From Chitinophagaceae bacterium IBVUCB2 (GTDB lineage Bacteria; Bacteroidota; Bacteroidia; Chitinophagales; Chitinophagaceae), in assembly GCA_002127295.1 (NCBI GenBank), contig NFUV01000001.1, positions 1-64,000 on the forward strand: DNA of 64,000 nucleotides, written 5' to 3'. The position numbers were made by a program, and so were the translations under genes. Shown in pieces: positions 27,198-36,954 of this stretch. Every line of letters starts with the position of its first letter. The stretch's first letter is position 1. The notes beneath the pieces are model-generated. The model did no database searches, was not told where the DNA came from, and saw only the letters and a list, made by a program, of their open reading frames with translations.

Positions 27198-27681
27198 CTT
27201 TAATGTATTACTAATATGTTTAGAAATTAGACAAAATAATTATTTTGAGATCAAGCAAATTAAATTAGTTTATATTTTATTTTAAAATATTTCTTTATCA
27301 ATGTATTAAGAAAGTTATCTAAACCTAAATAGTGATTTTTTGGAAATAAAATATAGAATTATTATACATAAAATATATTTAATTATTTATTGTAATAAAT
27401 AGAATATAAATATTTGAATATTAATAATTAATGTTTATTATATGTATTTTTACAGCAATTAATAGTACGAATATGTATAATTATATATATAAAGTGTTGA
27501 TTAATGGATTATTTGATGATCGTTCAGTTTACAAAAAGCACATAACTCTTTCATTACCGTATATATACGAGCAAAATTTGCTGCTACTTATTTATCCAGA
27601 TTGATGGTTAATCCCTAGTATTTTAACTTTCTATTTTGTAGATTCGTTACTCTTTCTTCACGATTCAGGACTTTGGACCCA
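27198..27681. other. Very AT-rich leader of the giant secreted-protein gene
   Basis: About 480 bp of extremely AT-rich DNA with no gene. Runs such as TATATATATAAAG and many TTATT words suggest easily melted or bent DNA. It probably holds the promoter of the large type IX cargo gene; no clear TAnnTTTG element close to the start is seen. Its composition is unlike that of neighbouring genes. Confidence 0.5.
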
Positions 27682-30600
27682 ATGAGAAAATTTTACCTAC
27701 TAAGTACCCTTGTACTAGCCATGATATGTGGTAGTACCTCTTATGCTCAAGACTTTTCTAATAAAGGGAAAGATTTTTGGGTGGCCTATGGTTATCATCA
27801 AATAATGAATGCTGGAAATGCTCAACAAATGGTGTTGTATTTTGCAGCTGACCAGGCTACTGTTGTAAATGTTTCTATTCCTGCAACAGGCTATTTTCAA
27901 ACCTATAATGTAGCAGCTAATTCGGTAGTTACATCAAATCCACTCCCTAAAGCTGGTGCACAGGATGCACGGCTTACGGGGGCTTCTACTTTTCCGGAAA
28001 ATAAAGGAATACATATAACAAGTGATAAGCCCATCGTTGCGTATGCACATATATACAATGCCAGTGTTTCGGGTGCTACTATATTATTCCCTACCGCAAC
28101 TTTAGGAAAGGAATACTATTCTGTTAACTATACTAATATTTCTAACAGCGCAAACTCCAATTGTTGGTTTTATGTTGTAGCTGCAGATGCCGGATCTACA
28201 ACTGTAGAAATAACTCCAAGTGCGGCCGCTATAGGACACCCTGCAGGAGTTCCCTTTACAGTAACGTTGACGCAAGGGCAGGTATATAATGTTATGGGAA
28301 CTTACAGTGGTAATAGCGGCACAGATTTAACAGGCTCTACTGTTAGGTCTATCAATACAGGTGAAGGTTGTAAACGAATTGGAGTATTCGCCGGTAGTGG
28401 CCGTATCAGTATTACTTGTAATGGTAGCGCTAGCTCATCGGATAATTATATGGTTCAGGCATTTCCAAAATCTGCTTGGGGTAAGAAATATTTAACTGCA
28501 TCTGGAAGTGGAGGTATGACTAACAATTTTTACAGGGTATGTGTTTCTGATCCGGCAACAGCAGTTACAATAAATGGCGCACCTATAGCAGTACCATTGC
28601 AAAATGGTTTTTATTACGACTTGCCGCTTACATCCGCTCCAATGCGTATTGAAGGAAATAATCCTATTCTTGTTGCACAATATTTTACATCTACCCAGGG
28701 TAATACAGGTTGTGGAAATAATGGTCCGGGGGATCCGGAAGTAATGTATTTAAGTTCTGTAGAGCAAAATATAAATAAAGTATTGTGGAATGCTACCCCA
28801 AATTTTTCTATTGCTCAACATTTTTTTAACGCAATTGTTCCAAACGGTGGAACCGGAATTAGTTCATTTAGATTGGATGGAGCCCCACTTCCCCTAGGTT
28901 CATTTGTTGTACATCCCCAAGATCCCAACTATTCTTATGTAAAAGTTCCTGTTGGTGGCGGTCAACATACGATTCTATCTGATTCAGGTTTTAATGCCAT
29001 TGCATATGGTTTTGGAGACTTTGAATCTTACGGCTACAATGCTGGAACTAATATTAAGGATATCTATCAATATATATCTGTACAAAACCCTGCGGCAACA
29101 ATTAATTTCCCTGCTGCCTGTAAAGATGTGCCGTTTTATTTCACTATGACTTTCCCATACCAGCCTACCAATATACAATGGGACTTGGGTACTATTGGAA
29201 GTTTTTCAATGACTGACCCCAGTATATATTATACAGGTCCAATCGTAGTCGCTGGTAAGACCTTATATCAATACCGCATTCCAACGCCTTACACAATAAC
29301 TGTTGCTGGAACTTACCCCATAAAAATTACTGCTTCCAACCCTACACCAGATGGTTGTGGAGGCACACAGGAAATTGAATTTGATCTGCAGGTGTTCGAT
29401 AAACCCTTAGCAGATTTTAATTTTACTACCAGCGGATGTATAAACAGCCCGGTTAATTTTATTGAAAATAATAATAGTACCAGACCTATAACAGCCCGGT
29501 ATTGGAATTTTGCAGATGCTACTCCTCCGGTAACAACAACTAATCCTACCCACACATATGCTGCTCCTGGTTCTTACCAGGTAAAGTTTACTTACACAAA
29601 TGATATAGGTTGTATAGCTGATACAGCCCGAAAAATTGTAGTAATAGATAATCCTCCCGTTGCAGATTTTAGTCATGCTGGTCCTTATTGTGTCGGGAGC
29701 CCTGTAAACTTTACAGATTTATCAACAGCAATTCCGGGAGGTACATATGCCTGGAACTTTGGAGACGGTAGTCCTGTCAATACCACACAAAACCCAACAC
29801 ATACTTATACAACAGCCGGACCTTTTACCGTGAGTTTAACTGTTACATCCGCTTCTGGTTGTGTAAGCTTACCCATCACTAAGAACATTACTGTTAATCC
29901 TAAACCCACGGCCGACTTTGCATTGCCTGTTGCTTGTTTACCTGCCGGTACTGCTCAGTTTAATGATGGCTCTACACCGGGTGCTGGAAATACTATTACT
30001 ACATGGGCCTGGACTTTTGGTGATGCAGGAACTGCGAATACACAAAATCCATTACACACTTATACAACAGGAGGGCCATTTACAGTAGGTCTTACAGTTA
30101 CTACTAATACTGGATGCAGTGATACGAAAACTCAAACACTAACTACTATTTATGCGGAACCACAAGCTGCATTTATTGCCCCATTAGATGTTTGTCTCGG
30201 CTCAGTAGTAAACTTTACCGATGGAAGCACAGCAGCAGGAAGTTCTGTTACACAATGGAGATGGGATTTTGGAGATGGAAGTCCGATAAGCAATGTTCAA
30301 AACCCAACGCATACTTATACAACAGCTGGTCCGTTTATTGTAACACTTAATATTACATCTGCAGCAGGTTGTGCCACTGTAAATAATTTTGCTACCCGGA
30401 CAGTTAATGTAAGAACATTACCTACAGCAAATGTAATTGGTGCGGCAACTGTTTGTCAAAATGGTACAGAGCCTGTCATCACATTTACGGGAGCAGGCGG
30501 CACAGCACCTTATACTTTCACTTATTCAATTGATAATGGATCCGGGCCGGTTGTTCAACCAACAATAACAACGGTTTCCGGTAACTCGATAACTTTAAAT

Positions 30601-32895
30601 GTACCTACAACGGTTGCTGGTACTTTCAGGTATGCATTAGTAAATGTTAGAGAAGGAAGTACTGCTGCTTGTAGCCAGGCTCAAACTGGATTTATAGATG
30701 TAACAGTACGACCACTACCAGGCGCTACTGTTACAGGTGCAACAGAAGTTTGTGTAAATGCACCATCACCAACTATTACGTTTACCGGCTCCAATGGAGT
30801 TGCCCCTTATACTTTTAAATATCGGGTTAATGGTGGACCTATACAAACGATTAGTACAACCGTTGGCAACTCCGTTACTGTTGCAGTTCCAACAACTGCT
30901 ACAGGCACATTTACCTATGAATTAGTTGATGTGCAGGAAAGCAGTACAAGTAGTTGTTTGCGAACATTTGCGCCGTCTGCTTCTACTGCTGCAATTATTG
31001 TAAAACCATTACCGACCGCTACGATAATTGGCTCGGCAGAAGTTTGTTTAAATGCAGCTACTCACAATATTACTTTTACAGGGTCAGGCGGTACATCGCC
31101 ATATCAGTTCCGTTATAGAATAGTAGGAGATCCTACACCATTCTATACAGCTAGTACAATAGCTCCATCAAATACTGTAAATGTACCAGTGCCTACTAAT
31201 GTAGCCGGAACATTTACCTATCAGTTATTAAGTGTGCAGGAGGGTGGTGTAAGTGCTTGTAGTCAACCACAAACTGGCTCTGTCACTACCACTGTTAATC
31301 CATTGCCAACAGCCAATTTTGCACCCTCACCTACTATTTGTGTAAACAGGGTAATATCATTTAATGATTTATCGGTACCCGGTGCAGGCAACATTGTATC
31401 ATGGGCATGGAATTTTGGTGATCCCAACGCATCATCATCAAACCCTAATACTTCAACGGTTCAAAACCCTACACATATTTATACAGTTGCAGGAACCTAT
31501 GATATCAAACTTATTGTTACTACCGATAAGGGTTGCGAAAGTATTGAGGTTTCTAAATCGATTACTGTTAATGTAAATCCTACAGCTGATTTTACAACAC
31601 CTATTGCCTGTGTGGCGGATGTAAATGCACAGTTTACAGATTTGGGGACTGTCAATCCGGGTACTGTTACAGGATGGGATTGGAATTTTGGCGATCCTAA
31701 CTCAAACGGTGCAAATCCCAATACATCAACGGTAAAAAATCCTACGCATCATTTCACGGTAGCAGGACCTTATACTGTACGACAAATTGTTATCAGCAAT
31801 ACAGGTTGCAGGGATACTACTTCAAAAACTTTTACGGTGAACGATTTACCGGTTTCCAATTTTACTATTGAGAATACTGGTTCTGTTTGTTCCAATCAAT
31901 CCATCACTATTAAAGATGCTGCAACAACTGCATTTGGAACTATAACAAAACTGGAAATATTCTGGGATTACCTGAATGATCCAACAGCTAAAACAACAGA
32001 TGCAACTCCTGTTGCAGGCAAAACATACACAAATACTTATGCAGAATTTGGAACTCCGTTAACCAAAACATTCCGCATCAGGTATGTGGCTTATACAGGA
32101 GATAATTGTATCAGTTCATTTGAAAGGGATGTTACATTACTTGCTACACCAACATTGGCTTTTGCACCGGTGCCTGGTATTTGTTCGGATGTGCCGGCTT
32201 TCCAGATAACACAGGCACAATTATTAAATGCACTGCCCGGTGGTCCTGCTGTATTTAGTGGTAATGGTGTATCATCAACTGGCTTGTTTAATCCTGCTGT
32301 AGCAGGCGTTGGTACACATACTATTCGTTACACCTATACAGGTACTAATGGTTGCACAAACTTCCTGGAACAACCAATTGAAGTTTATCCTGACCCGGTT
32401 TTAAATGCCGGTCCTGATAAAGTCGTATTAGAGGGAGGCCAGGTAATGTTGACACCAGCTTCTAATATTGGTTTAACAGTTACTTATTTATGGACACCGG
32501 CACTTGGGTTAAATGATCCAACATCACCATTCCCCATTGCATCTCCTGCAACAGATATTACTTATACGCTTACCGTAACTTCTGATAAAGGATGTACGGA
32601 CAGTGACGATGTATTTGTTAAAGTGCTGAAGAATCCTTTAATACCGAATATTTTCAGTCCTAATGGTGATAGGGTACATGATACATGGGTAATTGCTTAT
32701 TTAGAAAGTTATCCTGGTTGTACAGTTGATCTATACAATCGCTATGGGCAGTTAGTGTATCACTCTGTGGGATACAGCACTCCTTGGGATGGAAAAGTAA
32801 ATGGAAAAGATGTACCGGTGGGTACTTATTACTATGTAATTGATCCTAAAAATGGCCGTGGTAAATTATCCGGTTATGTAGATGTAATACGATAA
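27682..32895 (+). CDS. Giant type IX-secreted IgGFc-binding/PKD protein
   Basis: A 1737-aa surface or secreted protein. The ATG at 27682 begins a signal peptide (about 1-22). Residues about 25-480 resemble the IgGFc-binding domain, starting DFSNKGKDFWVAYGYH. From about 574 there are PKD domains (PLADFNF, PVADFSH, PTADFAL, with WNFGDGSP and NPTHTYTTAGPF signatures). Three tandem ~98-aa modules follow at about 912, 1011 and 1109, each opening ATVxGxxxVC and ITFTG, then more PKD domains at 1207, 1298 and a further module. The last ~85 residues (from NIFSPNGDRVHDTW, about 1655) form the gliding-motility-associated C-terminal sorting domain of type IX secretion. The SprF-like gene follows. Probably adhesive. 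Confidence 0.93.
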   Translation: MRKFYLLSTLVLAMICGSTSYAQDFSNKGKDFWVAYGYHQIMNAGNAQQMVLYFAADQATVVNVSIPATGYFQTYNVAANSVVTSNPLPKAGAQDARLTGASTFPENKGIHITSDKPIVAYAHIYNASVSGATILFPTATLGKEYYSVNYTNISNSANSNCWFYVVAADAGSTTVEITPSAAAIGHPAGVPFTVTLTQGQVYNVMGTYSGNSGTDLTGSTVRSINTGEGCKRIGVFAGSGRISITCNGSASSSDNYMVQAFPKSAWGKKYLTASGSGGMTNNFYRVCVSDPATAVTINGAPIAVPLQNGFYYDLPLTSAPMRIEGNNPILVAQYFTSTQGNTGCGNNGPGDPEVMYLSSVEQNINKVLWNATPNFSIAQHFFNAIVPNGGTGISSFRLDGAPLPLGSFVVHPQDPNYSYVKVPVGGGQHTILSDSGFNAIAYGFGDFESYGYNAGTNIKDIYQYISVQNPAATINFPAACKDVPFYFTMTFPYQPTNIQWDLGTIGSFSMTDPSIYYTGPIVVAGKTLYQYRIPTPYTITVAGTYPIKITASNPTPDGCGGTQEIEFDLQVFDKPLADFNFTTSGCINSPVNFIENNNSTRPITARYWNFADATPPVTTTNPTHTYAAPGSYQVKFTYTNDIGCIADTARKIVVIDNPPVADFSHAGPYCVGSPVNFTDLSTAIPGGTYAWNFGDGSPVNTTQNPTHTYTTAGPFTVSLTVTSASGCVSLPITKNITVNPKPTADFALPVACLPAGTAQFNDGSTPGAGNTITTWAWTFGDAGTANTQNPLHTYTTGGPFTVGLTVTTNTGCSDTKTQTLTTIYAEPQAAFIAPLDVCLGSVVNFTDGSTAAGSSVTQWRWDFGDGSPISNVQNPTHTYTTAGPFIVTLNITSAAGCATVNNFATRTVNVRTLPTANVIGAATVCQNGTEPVITFTGAGGTAPYTFTYSIDNGSGPVVQPTITTVSGNSITLNVPTTVAGTFRYALVNVREGSTAACSQAQTGFIDVTVRPLPGATVTGATEVCVNAPSPTITFTGSNGVAPYTFKYRVNGGPIQTISTTVGNSVTVAVPTTATGTFTYELVDVQESSTSSCLRTFAPSASTAAIIVKPLPTATIIGSAEVCLNAATHNITFTGSGGTSPYQFRYRIVGDPTPFYTASTIAPSNTVNVPVPTNVAGTFTYQLLSVQEGGVSACSQPQTGSVTTTVNPLPTANFAPSPTICVNRVISFNDLSVPGAGNIVSWAWNFGDPNASSSNPNTSTVQNPTHIYTVAGTYDIKLIVTTDKGCESIEVSKSITVNVNPTADFTTPIACVADVNAQFTDLGTVNPGTVTGWDWNFGDPNSNGANPNTSTVKNPTHHFTVAGPYTVRQIVISNTGCRDTTSKTFTVNDLPVSNFTIENTGSVCSNQSITIKDAATTAFGTITKLEIFWDYLNDPTAKTTDATPVAGKTYTNTYAEFGTPLTKTFRIRYVAYTGDNCISSFERDVTLLATPTLAFAPVPGICSDVPAFQITQAQLLNALPGGPAVFSGNGVSSTGLFNPAVAGVGTHTIRYTYTGTNGCTNFLEQPIEVYPDPVLNAGPDKVVLEGGQVMLTPASNIGLTVTYLWTPALGLNDPTSPFPIASPATDITYTLTVTSDKGCTDSDDVFVKVLKNPLIPNIFSPNGDRVHDTWVIAYLESYPGCTVDLYNRYGQLVYHSVGYSTPWDGKVNGKDVPVGTYYYVIDPKNGRGKLSGYVDVIR

Positions 32896-32904
32896 ACAAA
32901 AGTA

Positions 32905-33978
32905 TTGAGCCAAAAAACTAAACAGGTGAAAAAGATTTTTATTACAGCAGCGATGATTTGTGCAGGTGCGATGATGGCAATAGGACAACAACGTCCGCAT
33001 TATACACAGTATGTCATCAACCCATTTATTATTAATCCCGCCCTTACCGGAATTGAAAACTATACAGATTTAAAAATGGCGGTAAGAGATCAGTGGGTAG
33101 GTATTAATGGAGCCCCTAAAACTGTTTATTTAACTGTCCATGCACCGATTGGAAAAGGTGATGATTATGCCACTTCTGCTACGTCATTTGAAGTGCCGGG
33201 TCAAAATCCAAGAGGACAGGCCTATTGGAGAAATTATACAGCCGCCGCGCCTCACCATGGTGTTGGCCTTCAAATTATAAATGATCAGACAGGAAGTTTC
33301 CGGTTTCTTACCGCCAGTGCAACGTATGCTTATCATCTTGGATTGAATGCAACAACGAATCTCTCAGGAGGATTTTCTGCCGGTATTACTAAAGTAAGTA
33401 TTGATAGAAGCAAACATAGTTTTGATGGGAATGGTGATCCTTCTGATCCTGCATTAGGCTCTGCCTTCACCGGGGAGCTTACAAAGACAAGACCCAATTT
33501 AGGAGTAGGTCTATGGTTGTATTCCCGTGACTATTTTGCAGGCTTCTCCGTTCAGCAGGTAATACCACAAACATTAAGTTTTGTAGATGATAATCCATCG
33601 ATACTGCAACAGGGAAAATTCGTTCCGCATATTTTCTTAACAGCAGGCTTCCGGTTTTTGTTATCAGAAGATATCAATATGATCCCATCGCTGATGGTAA
33701 AATATATTAAAGGCAGTTCAATCAGGGAATTTCAACCAGAAGCAAATGTGAAGTTGCAGTACCAGGATCTCTTTTGGTTGGGTGGTAGTTATCGTTACCA
33801 GGATGGCTATGCAGGTATGATAGGCTTGAATGTAAAAAACACTTTTAATGTTAGCTATGCATACGACCGCAACAATGCAAATTCTCAACTAAACGATTTT
33901 AGCAGGGGCACACATGAAGTGGTATTCGGATTTTTACTTGGAAACAAGTATAGCCAGGCATGTCCCAGGTGCTATTAA
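32905..33978 (+). CDS. PorP/SprF-family type IX secretion membrane protein
   Basis: A signal peptide and then the family's hallmark N terminus, QQRPHYTQYVINPFIINPALTG, followed by an outer-membrane barrel pattern to the end. PorP/SprF proteins work with the type IX system and are commonly encoded next to a large cargo with the type B sorting domain, helping its secretion or surface attachment. The gene starts 10 bp after the cargo stop and is certainly in the same operon. The start is TTG at 32905 (357 aa) or GTG at 32926 (350 aa, MKKIFITAAMICAGAMM); the latter gives the tidier signal peptide. Confidence 0.92.
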   Translation: MSQKTKQVKKIFITAAMICAGAMMAIGQQRPHYTQYVINPFIINPALTGIENYTDLKMAVRDQWVGINGAPKTVYLTVHAPIGKGDDYATSATSFEVPGQNPRGQAYWRNYTAAAPHHGVGLQIINDQTGSFRFLTASATYAYHLGLNATTNLSGGFSAGITKVSIDRSKHSFDGNGDPSDPALGSAFTGELTKTRPNLGVGLWLYSRDYFAGFSVQQVIPQTLSFVDDNPSILQQGKFVPHIFLTAGFRFLLSEDINMIPSLMVKYIKGSSIREFQPEANVKLQYQDLFWLGGSYRYQDGYAGMIGLNVKNTFNVSYAYDRNNANSQLNDFSRGTHEVVFGFLLGNKYSQACPRCY

Positions 33979-34007
33979 TGTAAACTTTATTTATAAAATA
34001 TTATCAG

Positions 34008-34037
34008 AATGCCGGGCTTGGTCTCGGCATTTTTATT
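34008..34037 (+). terminator. Terminator of the type IX cargo operon
   Basis: AATGCCG and CGGCATT pair over ten bases, followed by a TTTTATTTT run on the plus strand. Confidence 0.75.
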
Positions 34038-34165
34038 TTGAACCACAAAGGGAGCTGAAATAATCTACGACAGGGGTAAGAAAAAAGGATGCTCATAAGA
34101 AATAGGCGGATAGACTATAAGTTGATATAGGCTCGGTTGAACAAGAAACGAAGTAAGGAGAGAAT

Positions 34166-35881
34166 TTACAGTCGAACTATTTTCTTGGCTCTGATTGCCC
34201 TGACATTATTTAATGCTCTTAACGCATCTTTTCTTTCCTGCTCAATGCGTTTTAAAGAAACATCCGTATCAGGAATTCCTTTTACATCGTTAGCAATTAG
34301 CGTAGACTTAACTTCTTCCAATTGAGAAAGTGCCTGACGATATACAGATTGAATGCTATCAATTCTTACCTGCTGTACAGCATTGGCGAGTTGACTATTT
34401 ACATTTTCCCAATCTACTTTGTTATAAGCCAGGCGAAGATTGTTTTCCCATTCGTTCCAATCGATCTTATTGATTTCGTTTTCGTAAGTTGATTTTAATT
34501 TTTCTTTTTCACTTGCTGTAAATACTTCAGCCATTGTTTTCTCCACATATTTCCATTGTGCACTTTCCAATACTTTTTTCGAAGCCTCTAAAGCTACCTG
34601 TACCTGGTCTTCCTGGTATTTTTTTAATTGTGGAGCTTCTTCCACTATTTCCATTCCAGCTTGCCTGTACGAAGGATTGGTATAGGCAATAGGGGCTAAC
34701 ATAGGTAATGGCTCAGCAACAGGAGAGAGGCTTTCATCCTGTTCTTTCCTGGTTGATGTAGTTGCAACAACATGGTTTATTACCGGCTCACTGGCTTTTA
34801 ATTCTTCCGTCGCAGGTACATAATCAGCTTTATCATATCCGTCAAAGAAGTTGAAGGATGAGGATACATCTCCAATAGAATTTACTTTATTGCCGGAAGG
34901 TTGTTTGCTTATAATAAGAATGGCATTTAATAAAAAAACGATCAACAGGCCGGTAAACAACCCGGCTACCCGTTGAAAAGAAAAAATTTGTTTTTTCTCA
35001 ACGCCCAGTATTGATTCGATGCGGTTTAAGAGATCATTTTTTTTGCCGGCAGCAGCTATCGCTAAAGGCTTATTAATATGACTTGTTTTTTCTAAGGTAA
35101 GCAGTGCAGAGGCATACTCATGCGAATCGTATTGAAACTGCAGAACCATTTCGTCACAGCTTTTTTCTCTCTCTCTTTCCACAATTTTTACAAAGGCTTT
35201 TACAAAAGGATTGAAATATAATATAGCCTGGATGAAATTAATGATCAGGTTGATAAAGTAATCAGACCGTTTGATATGCGAAAGCTCATGCAACAATACT
35301 GCTTCCAGTTGCTGGGGAGTAAGATGGTTGATAGCTGCCAAAGGAACTAATATAACAGGCTTTAAAAAACCAATCGTAACAGGAGAGGAGACTAATTCAG
35401 AAACCCAGATATTTACTTTTTTCTGAATGTTCATCTGGCCGGCAATTCGTGTAACGAACATACGCCATTCAACATTGATTTTTGTAAGACCATGTTGACG
35501 GATAATTTGCACATAGCGATAATTCCGGATGAAGCCGAGCAATGGTATCACCAATAAAATAAGATACAGTGCCGATGCTATAGGAAGAATTTGTTTTAAC
35601 CAACCACCTAATGCAGGATTTTCATTCGTATTTGTAAGTACTGATGAAAGGGAACCTTCGTTCACCGCATTACTGCTATACACTGTAATGAAAGTGTACA
35701 CAAACCAGCCAAAGCCAATCATTAATAAAGAAGACGCCAATAAACTTTTTGCTGAAGCCCTTGAGTTGCTGAACATAGCAGTAATAACCTGGTATATTAC
35801 CCAGAGTAATGCTAGTTGCCAAAGGCTGTTAAGTACAGCCCAACCCAGGGATTGAAAGAAATTAGCCTGGCCGCTGGTCAT
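34166..35881 (-). CDS. M56 (BlaR1-type) membrane metallopeptidase
   Basis: A 571-aa protein with N-terminal transmembrane helices (about 12-36, 48-70 and 97-118) and the zinc motif H198-E-L-S-H202 with downstream KRSDYFINL. Another helix lies at about 300-325, and a long Glu/Lys-rich helical region follows (about 400-571) in place of a beta-lactam sensor domain. M56 enzymes are cleaved or activated by an outside signal and then inactivate their paired BlaI repressor. The gene overlaps no neighbour but follows the blaI-like gene by six bases, so the pair is an operon. The signal is unknown; nothing here points to beta-lactam resistance specifically. Confidence 0.9.
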   Translation of the reverse strand: MTSGQANFFQSLGWAVLNSLWQLALLWVIYQVITAMFSNSRASAKSLLASSLLMIGFGWFVYTFITVYSSNAVNEGSLSSVLTNTNENPALGGWLKQILPIASALYLILLVIPLLGFIRNYRYVQIIRQHGLTKINVEWRMFVTRIAGQMNIQKKVNIWVSELVSSPVTIGFLKPVILVPLAAINHLTPQQLEAVLLHELSHIKRSDYFINLIINFIQAILYFNPFVKAFVKIVEREREKSCDEMVLQFQYDSHEYASALLTLEKTSHINKPLAIAAAGKKNDLLNRIESILGVEKKQIFSFQRVAGLFTGLLIVFLLNAILIISKQPSGNKVNSIGDVSSSFNFFDGYDKADYVPATEELKASEPVINHVVATTSTRKEQDESLSPVAEPLPMLAPIAYTNPSYRQAGMEIVEEAPQLKKYQEDQVQVALEASKKVLESAQWKYVEKTMAEVFTASEKEKLKSTYENEINKIDWNEWENNLRLAYNKVDWENVNSQLANAVQQVRIDSIQSVYRQALSQLEEVKSTLIANDVKGIPDTDVSLKRIEQERKDALRALNNVRAIRAKKIVRL

Positions 35882-35887
35882 GGTTTA

Positions 35888-36274
35888 TTATTTTTTAAGA
35901 CTGTCGAGTAATTGCTGAATTTTCTCCAGTTCCTCACGGCTTGCTTTATGGTTATCGTCGCCCAATGCCTGGATAACAAGCTGTGTAGGAGAACCACCAA
36001 ACAAACTATCGATCATCTTACCTAATATATGTTTTTGTGTTTTTTCTTTGTTCACTGCTGCCTGGTACACATGGGTACGCATTGAATCATCTCTTTTCAC
36101 AATCCCCTTTTCATTCATGATCTGCATTAGCTTAAGGGTAGTGGTATAACCAGCCTCTTTTGTTTTAGCCAGTTCTTCATGTACTTCCCGTACGGTAGCC
36201 AATCCTCTTGACCAGAGAATTTGCAATATCTCTAACTCACTTTCTGTAGGCTTTATCAATTTGGGTGCTGACAT
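35888..36274 (-). CDS. BlaI/MecI/CopY-family repressor
   Basis: A 128-aa winged-helix repressor (from ATG 36274, MSAPKLIKPTESELEIL). The DNA-binding domain covers about 1-75 with the family's L-x-I-L-W-x-x-G-x-A-T-V-R-E-V-H motif and GYTTTLKLMQIM; the C-terminal helices dimerise. It is expected to repress its own operon and to be cut by the M56 peptidase encoded six bases downstream. A dyad, TACGA-N6-TCGTA, sits 26 bp upstream of the start and may be its operator. The longer frame to 36325 is not needed. Confidence 0.92.
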   Translation of the reverse strand: MSAPKLIKPTESELEILQILWSRGLATVREVHEELAKTKEAGYTTTLKLMQIMNEKGIVKRDDSMRTHVYQAAVNKEKTQKHILGKMIDSLFGGSPTQLVIQALGDDNHKASREELEKIQQLLDSLKK

Positions 36275-36299
36275 AGTTTTCCGATTTATAGCCCGAATA

Positions 36300-36315
36300 T
36301 ACGACCTTTTTCGTA
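36300..36315. promoter_or_regulatory. Candidate BlaI-type operator
   Basis: TACGA-CCTTTT-TCGTA, a 5-bp dyad 26 bp upstream of the repressor start. BlaI/MecI operators are dyads containing TACA/TGTA; this one is similar in form but not identical, so it is only a candidate for autoregulation. Confidence 0.35.
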
Positions 36316-36582
36316 AGACGAACAAATCCTAACCTTATTTAATTTTTTTTAACACTCATTAACTGTTGAGACGGGGTAGGGCTGAAAAGGTTACAATCTT
36401 TTAATTATTAACTTATTCTATCTTTCTTCATTTCCATTGAGCTTCTCCTCGTTCTAAAATCTGCTTCCTTTTCTCAAAATTTATAGTATGAATACAATAC
36501 GAGTTGAAAAAAATAAGCCTAAGATAAGTAGGCCAAAACCGGTAATAAGATATTACTTGAAAATCAACTTTCTATTCCAATA
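36316..36582. other. Intergenic stretch, nothing recognised
   Basis: AT-rich DNA between the blaI-type gene and a small membrane gene. I see no gene, hairpin with T-run, or promoter that I can defend. Confidence 0.4.
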
Positions 36583-36804
36583 TTAGTACATAATAATAAT
36601 TGTTATACCACTCAGAAAACTTACAGTCCCCCACACTATATTGTTTACACGATCATAGTTTTCTTTTAGTATTTTTTTTGTGTCATCAAACCCCAAGCTT
36701 ATCCAAAACGACTTTTTTTTATTTTTAATTCCGGCTATTATACTTAACAGACCATATACTACAAGAAAGATAGAAGATAGATATACTATTAAAGTGTTTG
36801 ACAT
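36583..36804 (-). CDS. Small membrane protein, 73 aa
   Basis: Two predicted transmembrane helices (about 5-24, LIVYLSSIFLVVYGLLSIIAG, and 56-72, IVWGTVSFLSGITIIIM) flank a charged loop rich in Lys. It has no family that I recognise. The inner membrane is the likely location. It stands alone; it is divergent from the DUF1415 gene with about 150 bp between the starts. Confidence 0.55.
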   Translation of the reverse strand: MSNTLIVYLSSIFLVVYGLLSIIAGIKNKKKSFWISLGFDDTKKILKENYDRVNNIVWGTVSFLSGITIIIMY

Positions 36805-36954
36805 TTTTATAAGCTCATGAAGTTATTAACTAGTCGGATACTAAAGATAAATGCTTCTAAAATTAAGAAACCTTATGAAAGCCAATAATTATAAGGTCTG
36901 ACATTTCTTTTCAATTTCATAACACTATTTTTACAACTACAACTCTTACAATAA

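Noticed and set aside
34137-34325. Plus-strand 62-codon frame
   Set aside because: Antisense to the C-terminal coding part of the M56 peptidase.
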